This document shows, piece after piece, positions 17,932-28,091 of a stretch of 52,559 nucleotides of DNA. Both the position numbers and the translations under genes were made by a program. Position 1 is the stretch's first letter. Each line of letters begins with the position of its first letter. The DNA is from Variovorax sp. E3 (GTDB lineage Bacteria > Pseudomonadota > Gammaproteobacteria > Burkholderiales > Burkholderiaceae_C), in the NCBI RefSeq assembly GCF_016082275.1, contig NZ_MOWM01000039.1, positions 1 to 52,559 on the forward strand, in the 5' to 3' direction. The notes under the pieces are model-generated. The model made no database searches. It saw only the letters and a list, made by a program, of their open reading frames with translations, and was not told where the DNA came from.

Positions 17932-18054
17932 ATGGACATCGTCTGGATGGGCGCCTTGCTGGCGCTGTGGGCCGTGGTGGGGGCCATGGTGATCGGGCTG
18001 AACAGGCTCGACGCACCGAACCCGCCGAAAACAACCGACGGAGCGTCATCGTGA
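17932..18054 (+). CDS. Small membrane protein upstream of kdpF
   Basis: 40-residue ORF, MDIVWMGALLALWAVVGAMV then a short polar tail, with one predicted membrane helix. CAGGAG lies 8 nt upstream of ATG 17932; an in-frame ATG at 17926 is possible. Its stop overlaps the GTG of kdpF (GTGA), the signature of translational coupling. I do not recognise a family; it could be an accessory KdpF-like peptide. Position and ribosome site support a real gene. Confidence 0.6.
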   Translation: MDIVWMGALLALWAVVGAMVIGLNRLDAPNPPKTTDGASS

Positions 18055-18149
18055 TCAGCCTCGAAGTTCTTTACGGCTTCGGCGCGCTGATTGCCGTGGT
18101 CCTGTTCGCCTACCTCGTGTTCGCGCTCATTTGCGCGGAGGAATTCTGA
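18051..18149 (+). CDS. kdpF: KdpF, stabilising peptide of the K+ ATPase
   Basis: 32-residue single-helix protein: ISLEVLYGFGALIAVVLFAY then LVFALICAEEF. The YLVFALICAEEF end matches the YLLYALLRPERF-type ending of KdpF. The start is GTG, overlapping the stop of the preceding small ORF. The stop is immediately followed by the kdpA ATG at 18151. KdpF sits in the membrane and stabilises the KdpFABC complex. Confidence 0.88.
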   Translation: MISLEVLYGFGALIAVVLFAYLVFALICAEEF

Positions 18150-18150
18150 A

Positions 18151-19949
18151 ATGACTTCTTCCGCCTGGGGCCTGCTGGCCCTTTTCCTGGCCCTGCTGCT
18201 CGTGCTGGCCTGGCCCGTTGGCAAGTTCCTTGCCGCGCTGTGTGGCGAGCGCGTGCCGCGCTGGATGCAGCGCGTCGAGGCGCCGCTCTACAAGCTCGCG
18301 GGCACGAAGCCCGAGCAGTCGATGCACTGGCTGCGCTACGCGCTCGCGCTGCTGGCCTTCAACGCCATCGGCGCGATCTTTCTTTACGCGCTGCAACGCC
18401 TGCAGGGCTGGCTGCCGCTGAACCCCGCGGGCATGACGGCCGTGTCGCCCGACTCGGCCTTCAACACCGCGGTGAGTTTCGTTTCCAACACCAACTGGCA
18501 AGCTACGCCGGCGAGTCGACCATGAGCTATCTCACGCAGATGCTCGGGCTCACGGTGCAGAACTTCCTGTCCGCCGCCACCGGCATCTCGGTGGCCTTCG
18601 CGTTGGTGCGCGGCTTCGCGCGGCGCGGCGACGGCAAGGGACTGGTCGGCAACTTCTGGGCCGACATCACGCGCATCACGCTATGGGTGCTGGTGCCGAT
18701 CTCGTTCGTGATCGCCATGGTCTTCGCGGGCCAGGGCGTGATCCAGAACTTCGATGCCTACAAGACGGTGAACACGCTGGAGACCACGGCCTTCCAGCAG
18801 CCGAAGAACGGCGCCGACGGCCAGCCGCTGAAGGACGACAAGGGCCAGCCGGTGATGGAAGACGCCACCACCAAGACGCAGACGCTGGCCATGGGTCCGG
18901 TGGCTTCGCAAGAGGCCATCAAGATGCTGGGCACCAACGGCGGCGGCTTCTTCAATGCCAACTCGGCGCACCCCTACGAGAACCCGACGGCGCTGGTGAA
19001 CCTGCTGCAGATGATCGCGATCTTCCTGATCCCGGCCGCGCTGTGCTTCACCTTCGGCCGCGTGGTCGGCGACATGCGCCAAGGCTGGGCCGTGCTGGCC
19101 GCGATGACGATCATGTTCGTCATTGCCGTGGCGGTCATCACGCCCGCCGAGCAGGCCGGCAATCCGCTGTTCGCCTCGCTCGGTGTCGACCAGGTGGGCA
19201 GCGCGCTGCAGGCCGGCGGCAACATGGAAGGCAAGGAGCTGCGCTTCGGCATCAATGCCTCGTCGCTGTTCGCCGCCGTGACCACGGCCGCCTCGTGCGG
19301 CGCGGTCAACGTCATGCACGACTCGCTCACGCCGCTGGGCGGCATGGTGCCGATGGTGCTCATGCAGCTGGGCGAAGTGGTGTTCGGCGGCGTGGGCTCG
19401 GGCCTGTACGGCATGCTGATCTTCGCGATGCTGGCGGTGTTCATCGCCGGCCTGATGATCGGCCGCACGCCCGAGTACCTGGGCAAGAAGATCGAGGTGC
19501 GCGAGATGAAGCTCATCTCCATCGCCATCCTGGTCACGCCCGTTCTGGTGCTGGCGGGCACGGCGGTGGCGGTGATTGCCACCGCCGGCAAGGCCGGCAT
19601 CGCGAACCCCGGTGCGCACGGTTTCTCTGAAATCCTGTACGCGCTGACCTCGGCCGCCAACAACAACGGCAGCGCCTTCGCGGGCCTGTCGGCCAACACG
19701 CCCTTCTACAACGGCCTGCTCGCGCTGGCCATGTGGCTCGGCCGCTTCGCGATGATCGTGCCGGTGCTCGCCGTGGCCGGTGCGCTGGCCGCCAAGAAGC
19801 GCCTGCCCGTCACCAGCGGCACGCTGCCCACGCACGGCCCGCTGTTCGTCTCGTTGCTGATCGGCACGGTGCTGCTGGTCGGCCTGCTCAACTATGTGCC
19901 GGCATTGGCCCTCGGTCCGATCGTCGAACACCTCGTGCTCTGGAAATAA
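18151..19949 (+). CDS. kdpA: KdpA, potassium-binding channel subunit (frameshifted)
   Basis: Polytopic subunit that selects K+ in the KdpFABC ATPase. The selectivity-filter loops are visible: SFVSNTNWQ(S)[39 protein letters not shown] and [11 protein letters not shown]. One A is missing near 18501 (CAAAGC read as CAAGC), which breaks the first loop. With it restored the protein has 599 residues, the usual length. Very likely a sequence error because both halves are intact. Confidence 0.96.
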
Positions 19950-19962
19950 GAAGGAGCGCACC

Positions 19963-22145
19963 ATGACTGCCAATACAAAAACCTCTCTCTCGCTGTTCGA
20001 TGCGGCGCTGGTCAAGCCCGCCCTGTGGGGCGCCTTTGCCAAGCTGAACCCGCGCACCCAGTGGCGCAACCCGGTGATGTTCATCGTGTACATCGGCAGC
20101 ATCCTGACCACGCTGCTCTGGGTGCATGCGCTGAGCTTCCCGGGCGACACCGGCATGAAGCCCGCCTTCGTGCTGGCCGTGACCATCTGGCTGTGGTTCA
20201 CCGTGCTGTTCGCCAACTTCGCCGAAGCCCTGGCCGAAGGCCGCAGCAAGGCGCAAGCCGCGTCGCTGCGCGGCCTGCGCAAGGACACCTGGGCCAAGAA
20301 GCTGCACGAGCCGCATCACGGTGCGCGCTTCGCCGCCGGGCCGCCCCAGGGCGAAGCAGCCCCCTCGGGGGCAGCACGGCACACGCAGTGGCAAGCGCGG
20401 GGGCCCACAGCTGGCTGCCGGAGCAGGCGCCCAACCTGCGCAAGGGCGACGTCGTGCTGGTCGAGACCGGCGACGTGATTCCGCTCGACGGCGAAGTGAT
20501 CGAAGGCGTGGCCTCGGTCGACGAGAGCGCCATCACCGGCGAATCGGCGCCCGTGGTGCGCGAGTCGGGCGGCGACTTCTCGGCCGTGACCGGCGGCACC
20601 CGCGTGCTGTCCGACTGGCTGGTGGTGCGCATCTCGGTGAACCCGGGCGAGTCGTTCCTCGACCGCATGATCGGCATGGTCGAAGCGGCCAAGCGCCAGA
20701 AGACGCCGAATGAAGTCGCGCTGACCATCCTGCTGGTGGCGCTGACCATCGTGTTCCTGATGGTCACGGTCACGCTGCTGCCGTTCTCGGTGTTCAGCGT
20801 GGAAGCCGCCGGTGCCGGCACCGTGGTGTCGCTCACCGCGCTGGTCGCGCTGCTGGTGTGCCTGATCCCGACCACCATCGGCGGCCTGCTGTCGGCCGTG
20901 GGCGTGGCCGGCATGAGCCGCATGATGCAGGCCAACGTGATCGCCACCTCGGGCCGCGCGGTCGAAGCCGCCGGCGACGTCGACGTGCTGCTGCTCGACA
21001 AGACCGGCACCATCACGCACGGCAACCGCCAGGCCACGTCGTTCCTGCCGGCGCCCGGCATTCCGAAGGCCCGCCTTGCGCGCGCCGCCATGTTCGCCTC
21101 GCTGGCCGACGAAACGCCCGAAGGCCGCAGCATCGTCGAGCTGGCCCGCCGCGACGGGCTGGACACCACCTCGGTCGACGGCGCGCGCTTCGTGCCTTTC
21201 ACCGCGCAGACCCGCATGAGCGGTGTCGACCTGCCGGCGGCGGCGAACAGCCTGGACACCGACGACATCCTGCTGCGCAAGGGCGCGGTCGACGCGGTGC
21301 GCCGCCACATCGAGGCGCTGGGCGGCGTGATGGCGCCCGAGGTGCTGCGCGCGGCCGAGGAAACGGCACGCCGCGGCAGCACGCCGCTGGCCGTGGCCGA
21401 GGGCAACCGCGTGCTCGGCGTGGTCGAGCTCAAGGACATCGTCAAGACCGACATCAAGGAGCGCTTCGCCGAGCTGCGCCGCATGGGCATCAAGACGGTG
21501 ATGATCACCGGCGACAACAAGCTCACGGCCGCCGCCATCGCGGCCGAAGCGGGCGTCGACGACTTCTTGGCCGAGGCCACGCCCGAAGACAAGCTCGCGC
21601 TGATCCGCCAGTACCAGGCCGACGGCCGCCTCGTGGCCATGACCGGCGACGGCACCAACGACGCTCCCGCGCTGGCGCAGGCCGACGTGGCCGTGGCCAT
21701 GGGCAGCGGCACGCAGGCCGCGAAGGAGGCCGGCAACATGGTCGACCTGGACTCCAACCCGACCAAGCTGCTCGAGGTGGTGGAGACCGGCAAGGCGCTG
21801 CTCATGACGCGCGGCTCGCTCACCACCTTCTCGATCGCGAACGACGTGGCGAAGTACTTCGCGATCATTCCGGCGATCTTCGTGTCGACCTATCCGCAAC
21901 TGGGCGCGCTCAACGTGATGCGGCTGGCAAGCCCGTCGTCGGCCATCCTGTCGGCGGTGATCTTCAATGCGCTGGTCATCGTGTTCCTGATTCCGCTGGC
22001 GCTGAAGGGCGTGCGCTACCGGCCCGTCGGCGCCGCCGCGCTGCTGCGCCGCAACCTGGCCATCTACGGCCTGGGCGGCCTGCTCGTTCCTTTCATCGGC
22101 ATCAAGCTGATCGACTGGCTGCTCGTTGCAGTCCACCTGGTCTGA
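19963..22145 (+). CDS. kdpB: KdpB, P-type ATPase subunit, with in-frame repeat insertion (frameshifted)
   Basis: Catalytic subunit of the K+ pump. It has TGES in the actuator domain, the phosphorylation motif DKTGT (Asp about 346 after correction), the [12 protein letters not shown] hinge and C-terminal membrane helices. One G is missing at about 20371 in a G run; with it the protein has 727 residues, about 45 more than the usual 680. Much of the excess lies between KLHEPHHGA and [10 protein letters not shown]. There the coding sequence runs through a Gly/Ala/Pro-rich stretch encoded by an interspersed repeat (20338-20406). The insertion falls at the start of the actuator domain. Confidence 0.95.
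20338..20406 (+). repeat. Interspersed palindromic repeat inside kdpB
   Basis: The segment GGGCCGCCCCAGGGCGAAGC, then AGCCCCCTCGGGGGCAGC, a CACACGCAGTGG part and a final GCGGGGGCC has internal hairpins (GCCCCC-TC-GGGGGC). As I recall, it looks like an extragenic repeat common in Comamonadaceae genomes. Here it lies within the kdpB reading frame. The G run at 20367-20371 holds the apparent one-base loss. The match to genomic copies is from memory and needs a search. Confidence 0.6.
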
Positions 22146-22158
22146 GGAGTCATTCGTC

Positions 22159-22800
22159 ATGACAAGCAACATCACCAACAACAACGGCAGCAACAACAAC
22201 GGCGGCGGCATCGTCCGCCCCGCGCTCGTGCTCTTCGTGCTGATGAGCGCGCTCACCGGTTTGATCTACCCGATGGCCGTCACCGGCGCCGCGAAAGCGG
22301 TGTTCCCCGCGCAGGCGGACGGCAGCCTGATCGTGCTCGACGGCACGACCGTGGGCTCCAGGCTCATCGGCCAGAACTTCAGCGACCCGAAGCACTTCTG
22401 GGGCCGCCCGTCGGCCACTTCGCCGCAGCCCTACAACGGCGTGGCCTCCGGCGGCGCCAACCAGGGGCCGCTGAACCCCGCGCTGACCGATGCGGTCAAG
22501 GCGCGCGTCGAGGCGCTGCGCGCCGCCGACCCGGGCAACACCGCGCCGGTGCCGGTCGACCTCGTCACGGCCTCGGCCAGCGGGCTCGACCCCGACATCA
22601 GCCCGGCCGCTGCGCACTACCAGGCGGCGCGTGTCGCGCGCGTGCGCGGCTTGCCGATCGATCGCATCAACACGCTGATCGCCGACAACACGCAGGGGCC
22701 CAAGTGGGGCTTCCTGGGCGAGTCGCGGGTCAACGTGCTCGCGCTGAACATCGCACTCGACGCTTCTTCCGGTTCCTTCAGTCCTTCGACCCCGCGTTGA
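22159..22800 (+). CDS. kdpC: KdpC, accessory subunit of the K+ ATPase
   Basis: 213-residue single-span membrane protein of the KdpFABC complex. A membrane helix (about 18-40) is followed by the conserved [21 protein letters not shown] region, [24 protein letters not shown] and [10 protein letters not shown]. The N-terminus [16 protein letters not shown] is an Asn/Gly-rich extension absent from typical KdpC. GAGGAG lies 11 nt upstream of the ATG. Confidence 0.95.
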   Translation: MTSNITNNNGSNNNGGGIVRPALVLFVLMSALTGLIYPMAVTGAAKAVFPAQADGSLIVLDGTTVGSRLIGQNFSDPKHFWGRPSATSPQPYNGVASGGANQGPLNPALTDAVKARVEALRAADPGNTAPVPVDLVTASASGLDPDISPAAAHYQAARVARVRGLPIDRINTLIADNTQGPKWGFLGESRVNVLALNIALDASSGSFSPSTPR

Positions 22801-22813
22801 GGAGCAACAAAAA

Positions 22814-23176
22814 ATGGCCTATGCCGCCTACAGAGAACACCCTGGCGTGCCGCGAACGCACGCGCTCATGAACACGCCCCGCAGCCGCCCGTTCTACGTG
22901 CTCGACGTCACCGTCTGCTGCGCCGACGCGCTGCGCGTGCGCCGCAGCGTTGCCGGCTGCCCCGACGCGGGCGTGGTGCGCTGCGAGCCGCTGCTGCATG
23001 CCTGCAGCACGCAGGAAAGCGACGCGCCCTGCGTGCGCCTGATGATCCGCCTGCCGCTGGCCAGCTATGCCGACGTGCTGCACCGCCTGATCGAATGCGT
23101 GCCTTCCGGCGAAATCGGCCGGCTCGTGAGCTGGCGCGAACACCTCGCGCGCTGCGGCCTGCGCCATGGTCACTGA
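22814..23176 (+). CDS. Hypothetical protein between kdpC and kdpD
   Basis: 120-residue Cys- and Arg-rich protein with no signal peptide. A compact core (RPFYVLDVTVCCADALRVRR ... VRLMIRLPLASYADVLHRLIE) could form a small alpha/beta domain. GGAG lies 9 nt before ATG 22814; an in-frame ATG at 22868 (MNTPRSRPFYV) may be the true start. It lies 13 nt after kdpC and overlaps the next small ORF. I do not recognise the family; its position suggests a kdp-linked function. Confidence 0.6.
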   Translation: MAYAAYREHPGVPRTHALMNTPRSRPFYVLDVTVCCADALRVRRSVAGCPDAGVVRCEPLLHACSTQESDAPCVRLMIRLPLASYADVLHRLIECVPSGEIGRLVSWREHLARCGLRHGH

Positions 23177-23300
23177 TCTGCTGTTGGCCCTGCTCGCCAT
23201 GGCGGCGCTGTTCGTGCCGCTGGGCTTTGCTTGGTGGGTGCTCTCGCGCACCGCGCGGCGGCATGCCGGGCGCCGCCGCAAGGACCCTCCGATGCGATAA
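23166..23300 (+). CDS. Small basic membrane protein upstream of kdpD
   Basis: 44-residue ORF, MVTDLLLALLAMAALFVPLG then FAWWVLSRTARR and a basic tail. It has one hydrophobic helix and positive residues after it. It overlaps the end of the preceding gene by 11 nt and stops 14 nt before kdpD. It might be an assembly or sensing peptide, but could also be chance. Confidence 0.4.
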   Translation: MVTDLLLALLAMAALFVPLGFAWWVLSRTARRHAGRRRKDPPMR

Positions 23301-23314
23301 CCTGCGCCGTACCG

Positions 23315-26059
23315 ATGCACGACGACCGTCCCAACCCCGACGCCCTGCTCGCGCAACTGCGCAGCGACGAGGCGCGCGCCCAGCGCGGCAAGCTGCGCAT
23401 CTACTTCGGCGCCAGCGCGGGCGTCGGCAAGACCTGGGCCATGCTCAGCGCCGCCCAGCGCGAGCATGCCGCCGGCCGCGACGTGCTGATCGGCGTGATC
23501 GAAACCCACGGCCGCAGCGAAACCGCCGCGTTGCTCAAGGGACTCGACGCGCTGCCGCAGCGCGAGCTGGCGTACCGCGGCCGCACGCTGGCCGAGTTTG
23601 ACCTCGACACCGCGTTGCTGCGCAAGCCCGCGGTGCTGCTGGTCGACGAACTGGCCCACACCAACGCCCCCGGCTCGCGCCACGCCAAGCGCTGGCAGGA
23701 CGTGCAGGAGCTGCTGGCCGCCGGCATCGAGGTGTGGTCGGCGCTCAACGTGCAGCACCTGGAAAGCCTCAACGGCACGGTCGGCGCCATCACCGGCGTG
23801 CGCGTGCACGAGACCGTGCCCGACACCGTGCTCGACGAGGCCGACGAGGTGGTGCTGGTCGACGTCACGCCCGACGAACTCACGGCGCGGCTGGCGGCCG
23901 GCAAGGTCTACCTGCCGCAGCAGGCCGAGCGCGCGGCGCAGAACTTCTTTCGCAAGGGCAACCTCATCGCACTGCGCGAGATCGCGCTGCGCCGCACCGC
24001 CGAGCACGTGGAAGACGACGTGCGCGGCTGGCGTGTCGAGCAGTCGGGCGCGGGCGGCAACGGCCGGGGCCTGCAGGCCTGGAACACCTCGGGCGCCATC
24101 CTTGCCTGCGTCGGTCCGCACGAGGGCGCGGCGCAAACCGTGCGCACCGCCGCGCGGCTCGCGGGGCAGCTCAATGTGCGCTGGCATGCGGTGTATGTCG
24201 AGACGCCCCGGCTGCAGCGGCTGGCGGCCGCAGAGCGTGACCGCATCCTCGCGGTGCTCAAGTTGGCCGAAGAGTTGGGCGCGGCCACGGCCGTGCTCAC
24301 CGGCTCCGACGTGGCCGAGCAACTGGCCGAGCAGGCGCGCCGGCTCAATTGCGCGACGCTGGTGCTGGGCCGTGCCGAGCCCGCCACCGGCTGGCGGCGC
24401 TGGTGGCCCGCGGCCGCATCGCCGCTTGCGCTGTCGCGCGCGCTGGCGCAACGCGCGCCCGCGCTCGACATCATGGAAGTCGCGCCCGCCGACAGCTCGC
24501 GCCGCCTGTCGCGCGCGCCGCTGGAAGGCGCGCGCATCGACAGCGACGACCACGAGAAGGCGCCGACCTACTGGCCCGGCTATGCCTGGGCGGCGGCCAC
24601 CAGCATCGCACTCACGCTGGTCTGCACGCCGCTGGCCGGCGTGCTGGAGCTGTCGAACATCGTCATGCTGTTCCTGCTGGGCGTGGTGGGCGTGGCAATG
24701 CGCTTCGGGCGCGGACCTTCGGCGCTGGCTGCGCTGATCAACGTCGCGGCCTTCGACTATTTCTTCGTGCCGCCGCGCATGTCGTTCGCGGTGAGCGACG
24801 TGCAGTACGTGCTGACCTTCGCGATCATGCTGGGCGTCGGCCTGCTGGTGGGCCAGCTCACGGCGGGCCTGCGCTTCGCGGCCGGCGTGTCGACCAGCCG
24901 CGAGCGCCGCGCGCGCTCGCTGTTCGAGCTCACGCGCGAGCTGTCGGCCGCGCTCGAAAGCTCGCAGGTCGTCACGCTCGGCGCCGCCGCCGTGCGGGGC
25001 CATTTCGGCGGCCATGCGCTGGTGCTGGTGACGGACGCGGCCGACCAGTTGATGATGCCCGCCGACCCGCCCGAAGGCTTCGCGCCCCAGGTGGCCGACT
25101 GGGCCTTCCGCCATGGGCAGCCCGCCGGCCTTGCCACCGCCACGCTGGCGGCGCAGCCCTGGCACTACGTGCCGTTGCAGGCGCCGATGCGCGTGCGCGG
25201 CGTGCTCGCGCTGTCGCCCGCGCAGCCGCGCTGGCTGCTGATTCCCGAGCAGGCGCAGCAGCTCGACACGCTGGCGCGGCAGATCGCCATTGCGCTGGAG
25301 CGCGTGCACTACGTCGAGGTGGCGCAGCAGGCCGTGGTCGAGATGGAGTCCGAGCGCCTGCGCAACGCCTTGCTGGGCGCGATCTCGCACGACGTACGCA
25401 CGCCGCTCACCGCGCTGATCGCGCTGGCCGAATCGCTGCAGACCTTGCCGCCCGAAGAACACGCCGATGCCGCGCGCGCCATCGTCGCGCAGGCGCACGA
25501 GCTGCATGCGCTGGTCAACAACCTGCTGGACATGGCGCGGCTCGAAAGCGGCATTGCCGGCGGCGCGGTCAACCTGCGGCGCGACTGGCAGTCGGTCGAA
25601 GAAGTGGTCGGCTCCGCCATTCGCGCGGCGCGCACTTCGCTGGGCAACACGGTCGTGCAGACCGCGCTCGATGCGGAGCTGCCGCTGGTCGAGTTCGACG
25701 TCGTGCTGATCGAGCGCGTGCTGGTCAACCTGCTCGAAAACGCCACCAAGTACGGCGCGCCGCCCATCGTGGTCGGCGCGCGGGCCGAGCCCGGCACGCT
25801 GGTGCTCACGGTGCGCGACCACGGCCCCGGCCTGCCCGCCGCGTTGCTGGGCCACGAGCAGAAGCTGTTCGACAAGTTCACGCGCGGCGAGGCCGAATCG
25901 GCCACGCCCGGCGTGGGGCTGGGCCTGGCCATCTGCAAGGCGGTGGTGAGCGCGCACGGCGGCGAGATCGCGGCCGGCAACGCCCGCGACGGCGGTGCAG
26001 AATTCACGGTCACCTTGCCCCGCCGCGAGCCGCCCGAACCGGCCGAAGCCCAACTCTGA
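23315..26059 (+). CDS. kdpD: KdpD, sensor histidine kinase for potassium
   Basis: 914-residue membrane kinase. Domains in order: N-terminal KdpD domain with Walker A GASAGVGKT (about 32-40) and VDELAHTNAPGSRH; a Usp-like domain (about 255-370); four membrane helices of the DUF4118 type (about 425-530); a GAF-like region; HisKA with SHDVRTPLTAL (His692); and HATPase with NLLENATKYG and GVGLGLAICK. It senses K+ limitation and phosphorylates KdpE. The ATG at 23315 begins the conserved DDRPNPDALLAQLRSDEA stretch. Confidence 0.96.
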   Translation: MHDDRPNPDALLAQLRSDEARAQRGKLRIYFGASAGVGKTWAMLSAAQREHAAGRDVLIGVIETHGRSETAALLKGLDALPQRELAYRGRTLAEFDLDTALLRKPAVLLVDELAHTNAPGSRHAKRWQDVQELLAAGIEVWSALNVQHLESLNGTVGAITGVRVHETVPDTVLDEADEVVLVDVTPDELTARLAAGKVYLPQQAERAAQNFFRKGNLIALREIALRRTAEHVEDDVRGWRVEQSGAGGNGRGLQAWNTSGAILACVGPHEGAAQTVRTAARLAGQLNVRWHAVYVETPRLQRLAAAERDRILAVLKLAEELGAATAVLTGSDVAEQLAEQARRLNCATLVLGRAEPATGWRRWWPAAASPLALSRALAQRAPALDIMEVAPADSSRRLSRAPLEGARIDSDDHEKAPTYWPGYAWAAATSIALTLVCTPLAGVLELSNIVMLFLLGVVGVAMRFGRGPSALAALINVAAFDYFFVPPRMSFAVSDVQYVLTFAIMLGVGLLVGQLTAGLRFAAGVSTSRERRARSLFELTRELSAALESSQVVTLGAAAVRGHFGGHALVLVTDAADQLMMPADPPEGFAPQVADWAFRHGQPAGLATATLAAQPWHYVPLQAPMRVRGVLALSPAQPRWLLIPEQAQQLDTLARQIAIALERVHYVEVAQQAVVEMESERLRNALLGAISHDVRTPLTALIALAESLQTLPPEEHADAARAIVAQAHELHALVNNLLDMARLESGIAGGAVNLRRDWQSVEEVVGSAIRAARTSLGNTVVQTALDAELPLVEFDVVLIERVLVNLLENATKYGAPPIVVGARAEPGTLVLTVRDHGPGLPAALLGHEQKLFDKFTRGEAESATPGVGLGLAICKAVVSAHGGEIAAGNARDGGAEFTVTLPRREPPEPAEAQL

Positions 26060-26063
26060 ACCC

Positions 26064-26764
26064 ATGCCATCTCCCACCGCCATCGTGATCGAAGACGAGC
26101 CGCAGATCCGCCGATTCGTGCGCGGCGCGCTCGAGGCCGAGGGCTGGGTGGTGCACGAGGCCGGCACCGTGCGCGACGGGCTGGCGGCAGCGGGCACGCG
26201 GCAGCCCGACCTGCTGGTGCTCGACCTCGGGCTGCCCGACGGCGACGGCGTTTCGCTGATTCGCGACGTGCGCGGCTGGTCGGCCGTGCCGATCATCGTG
26301 CTGTCGGCGCGCACCGACGAAGCCGACAAGATCGCGGCGCTCGACGCCGGCGCGACGACTACCTCACCAAGCCCTTCGGCACCGGCGAACTGCTGGCACG
26401 CGTGCGCGCCAACCTGCGGCGTCCCCGCGCGGCGGGCGGCGGCGGCAACGACGAGCCGGCCGAGGCACTGTTCCGCTTCGGCGAGATCGAACTCGACCGC
26501 GCCGCGCGGCTGGTGCGGCGCGCCGGCGTCGAGGTGCACCTGACGCCCACCGAATACCGGCTGCTGTCGGTGCTGGTCGCGAACGCGGGCCGCGTGCTCA
26601 CGCAGCGCCAGCTGCTGCGCGAGGTGTGGGGCCCGTCGCACACCGACCAGAGCCACTACCTGCGGATCTACATGGGGCACCTGCGGCAAAAGCTCGAGGC
26701 CGACCCCGCGCAACCCCGGCACCTGCTGACCGAGACGGCCGTGGGGTATCGGCTGGTGGTCTAG
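26064..26764 (+). CDS. kdpE: KdpE, response regulator of kdp (frameshifted)
   Basis: OmpR-family regulator. The receiver starts TAIVIEDEPQIRRFVRGALEAEG with phospho-acceptor Asp54 (LLVLDLGLPDGDG). The DNA-binding winged helix ends LRIYMGHLRQKLEADPAQPRH and LTETAVGYRLVV. One G is missing near 26354: DAGATTTS should read DAGADDYLTKPFGTGEL, which removes the conserved Lys until restored. The intact length is 233 residues. It follows kdpD by 4 nt. Confidence 0.95.
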
Positions 26765-26886
26765 CGCGGTCCCTGCGGCACGTGGCCAGATTTCATTGTT
26801 TTCAGTCCAGGCGCCGTTATCGGTTTCGGCGCGACCCGGCGAACACTCTTCCTGTCCGAACACCCGGACCCCACAGGAGAGCAGAT

Positions 26887-28036
26887 TTGCATATCGTCAT
26901 CATCGGCGCGGGCCTCGGCGGCCTGTGCCTTGCCCAGGGCCTTCAGCGTCGCGGCATTTCCTTCGACGTCTACGAGCGCGACGCCGCCCCCGACAGCCGC
27001 CCGCAGGGCTTTCGCATCAAGATCGACCAGACCGGCCAGCAAGCCATCGCGGCCTGCCTGCCGCCCGCGCTGAATGCGCTGCTGCGCGACACCTGCGCGA
27101 TCCCGGTGAACGGCGTGAACCTCATCGGCCCCGACCTCGAACCCGTGAGCGACCGCTGGGTCGCATCGTGGCAGCGCGCGGGCGGCGACGACGCACCCGT
27201 GGGCCGTGTCGAAGACCTCAACGCCGACCGGCTGGCGATGCGCAAGGTGCTCTTGCGCGGCATCGAGGCGCATGTGCATTTCGGGCGTGGCTTTGTCGGC
27301 TATGAGCGCAGTGAACGCGGCGGCATGTGGCGCGCGAAGTTCGACGACGGCAGTACAGTCGAAGGTGACGTGCTCGTGGCCGCCGACGGCGTCAACTCCA
27401 CGCTGCGCGCGCTGCGGCTGCCCGGCGTGGCGCCGGTCGACACCGGTTCGACCTGCATCTACGGCAAGGCCTTGTTCACGGCCGATGCTGCCGAGCGCAT
27501 CGCGCCGCTGTTCCACACGAAGACTTCGGTCGCGTTCGCCGATCGCTTCGCGGTCATCGTCGATCCGATGAAGTTCAGGCAGCCGCTCGGCGACTATCTG
27601 TACTGGGCGGTGATTGGTCCGAACGACCGCTTGCACGTTCCCGCATCGCACTCGCGCGGCCATGCGCATGCGACCGTGTTGTCCCACACCGCCGGTTGGC
27701 ATCCCGCTTCCGCGCACTGTTCGAAGGCGCGGTGCCGTCCGATGTCGCGATGCTGCCGATCCGCACGATGAACGCGCCCCCCGCATGGCCAACGGATGGC
27801 GTGACCGTGCTCGGCGATGCCATTCACGTCATGAGCCGGCGGGTGGGCTGGGTGCGAACACGGCGCTGCACGATGCGGCGATGCTCGCGGAGAAGCTCGG
27901 CGCTGCCGCCGCAAAGGGAACGCCCGTGGTGGCGGCGGTTGCGGAATACGAAGCGCAGATGCGCGACTTCGCGCGTGAAGCCATTCAGCAGTCGAACGAT
28001 GGTGCGGCGCTGTTGTTCGGTGCGGTGGCTGCGTAG
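26887..28036 (+). CDS. FAD-dependent monooxygenase (two frame breaks)
   Basis: Group A flavin monooxygenase. The FAD fold starts HIVIIGAGLGGLCLAQGLQRRG, a VLVAADGVNSTLRALR motif contacts FAD, and the C-terminal LGDAIHVMSPAGGLGANTAL motif appears once the frame is corrected. Bases are missing near 27716 and near 27836 (CCC read as CC). The corrected length is about 383 residues. The start is TTG 26887 with AGGAGA 7 nt upstream. The substrate is unknown. No operon partner; the gene converges on an MDR-family gene across a repeat module. Confidence 0.85.
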
Positions 28037-28091
28037 CGACCGAAGGAATTGCCGGGTCGCGGTGGCAGTCTGTGCGCCGTCTTCGGGGCGT

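Noticed and set aside
20338..20406. Intein or programmed frameshift in kdpB
   Set aside because: The insert is far too short for an intein and has no splicing motifs; the frame change is a single G lost in a homopolymer, like the others.
22778..26863. 1361-codon open frame opposite kdpD/kdpE
   Set aside because: Same antisense effect; kdpD and kdpE are clear on the plus strand.
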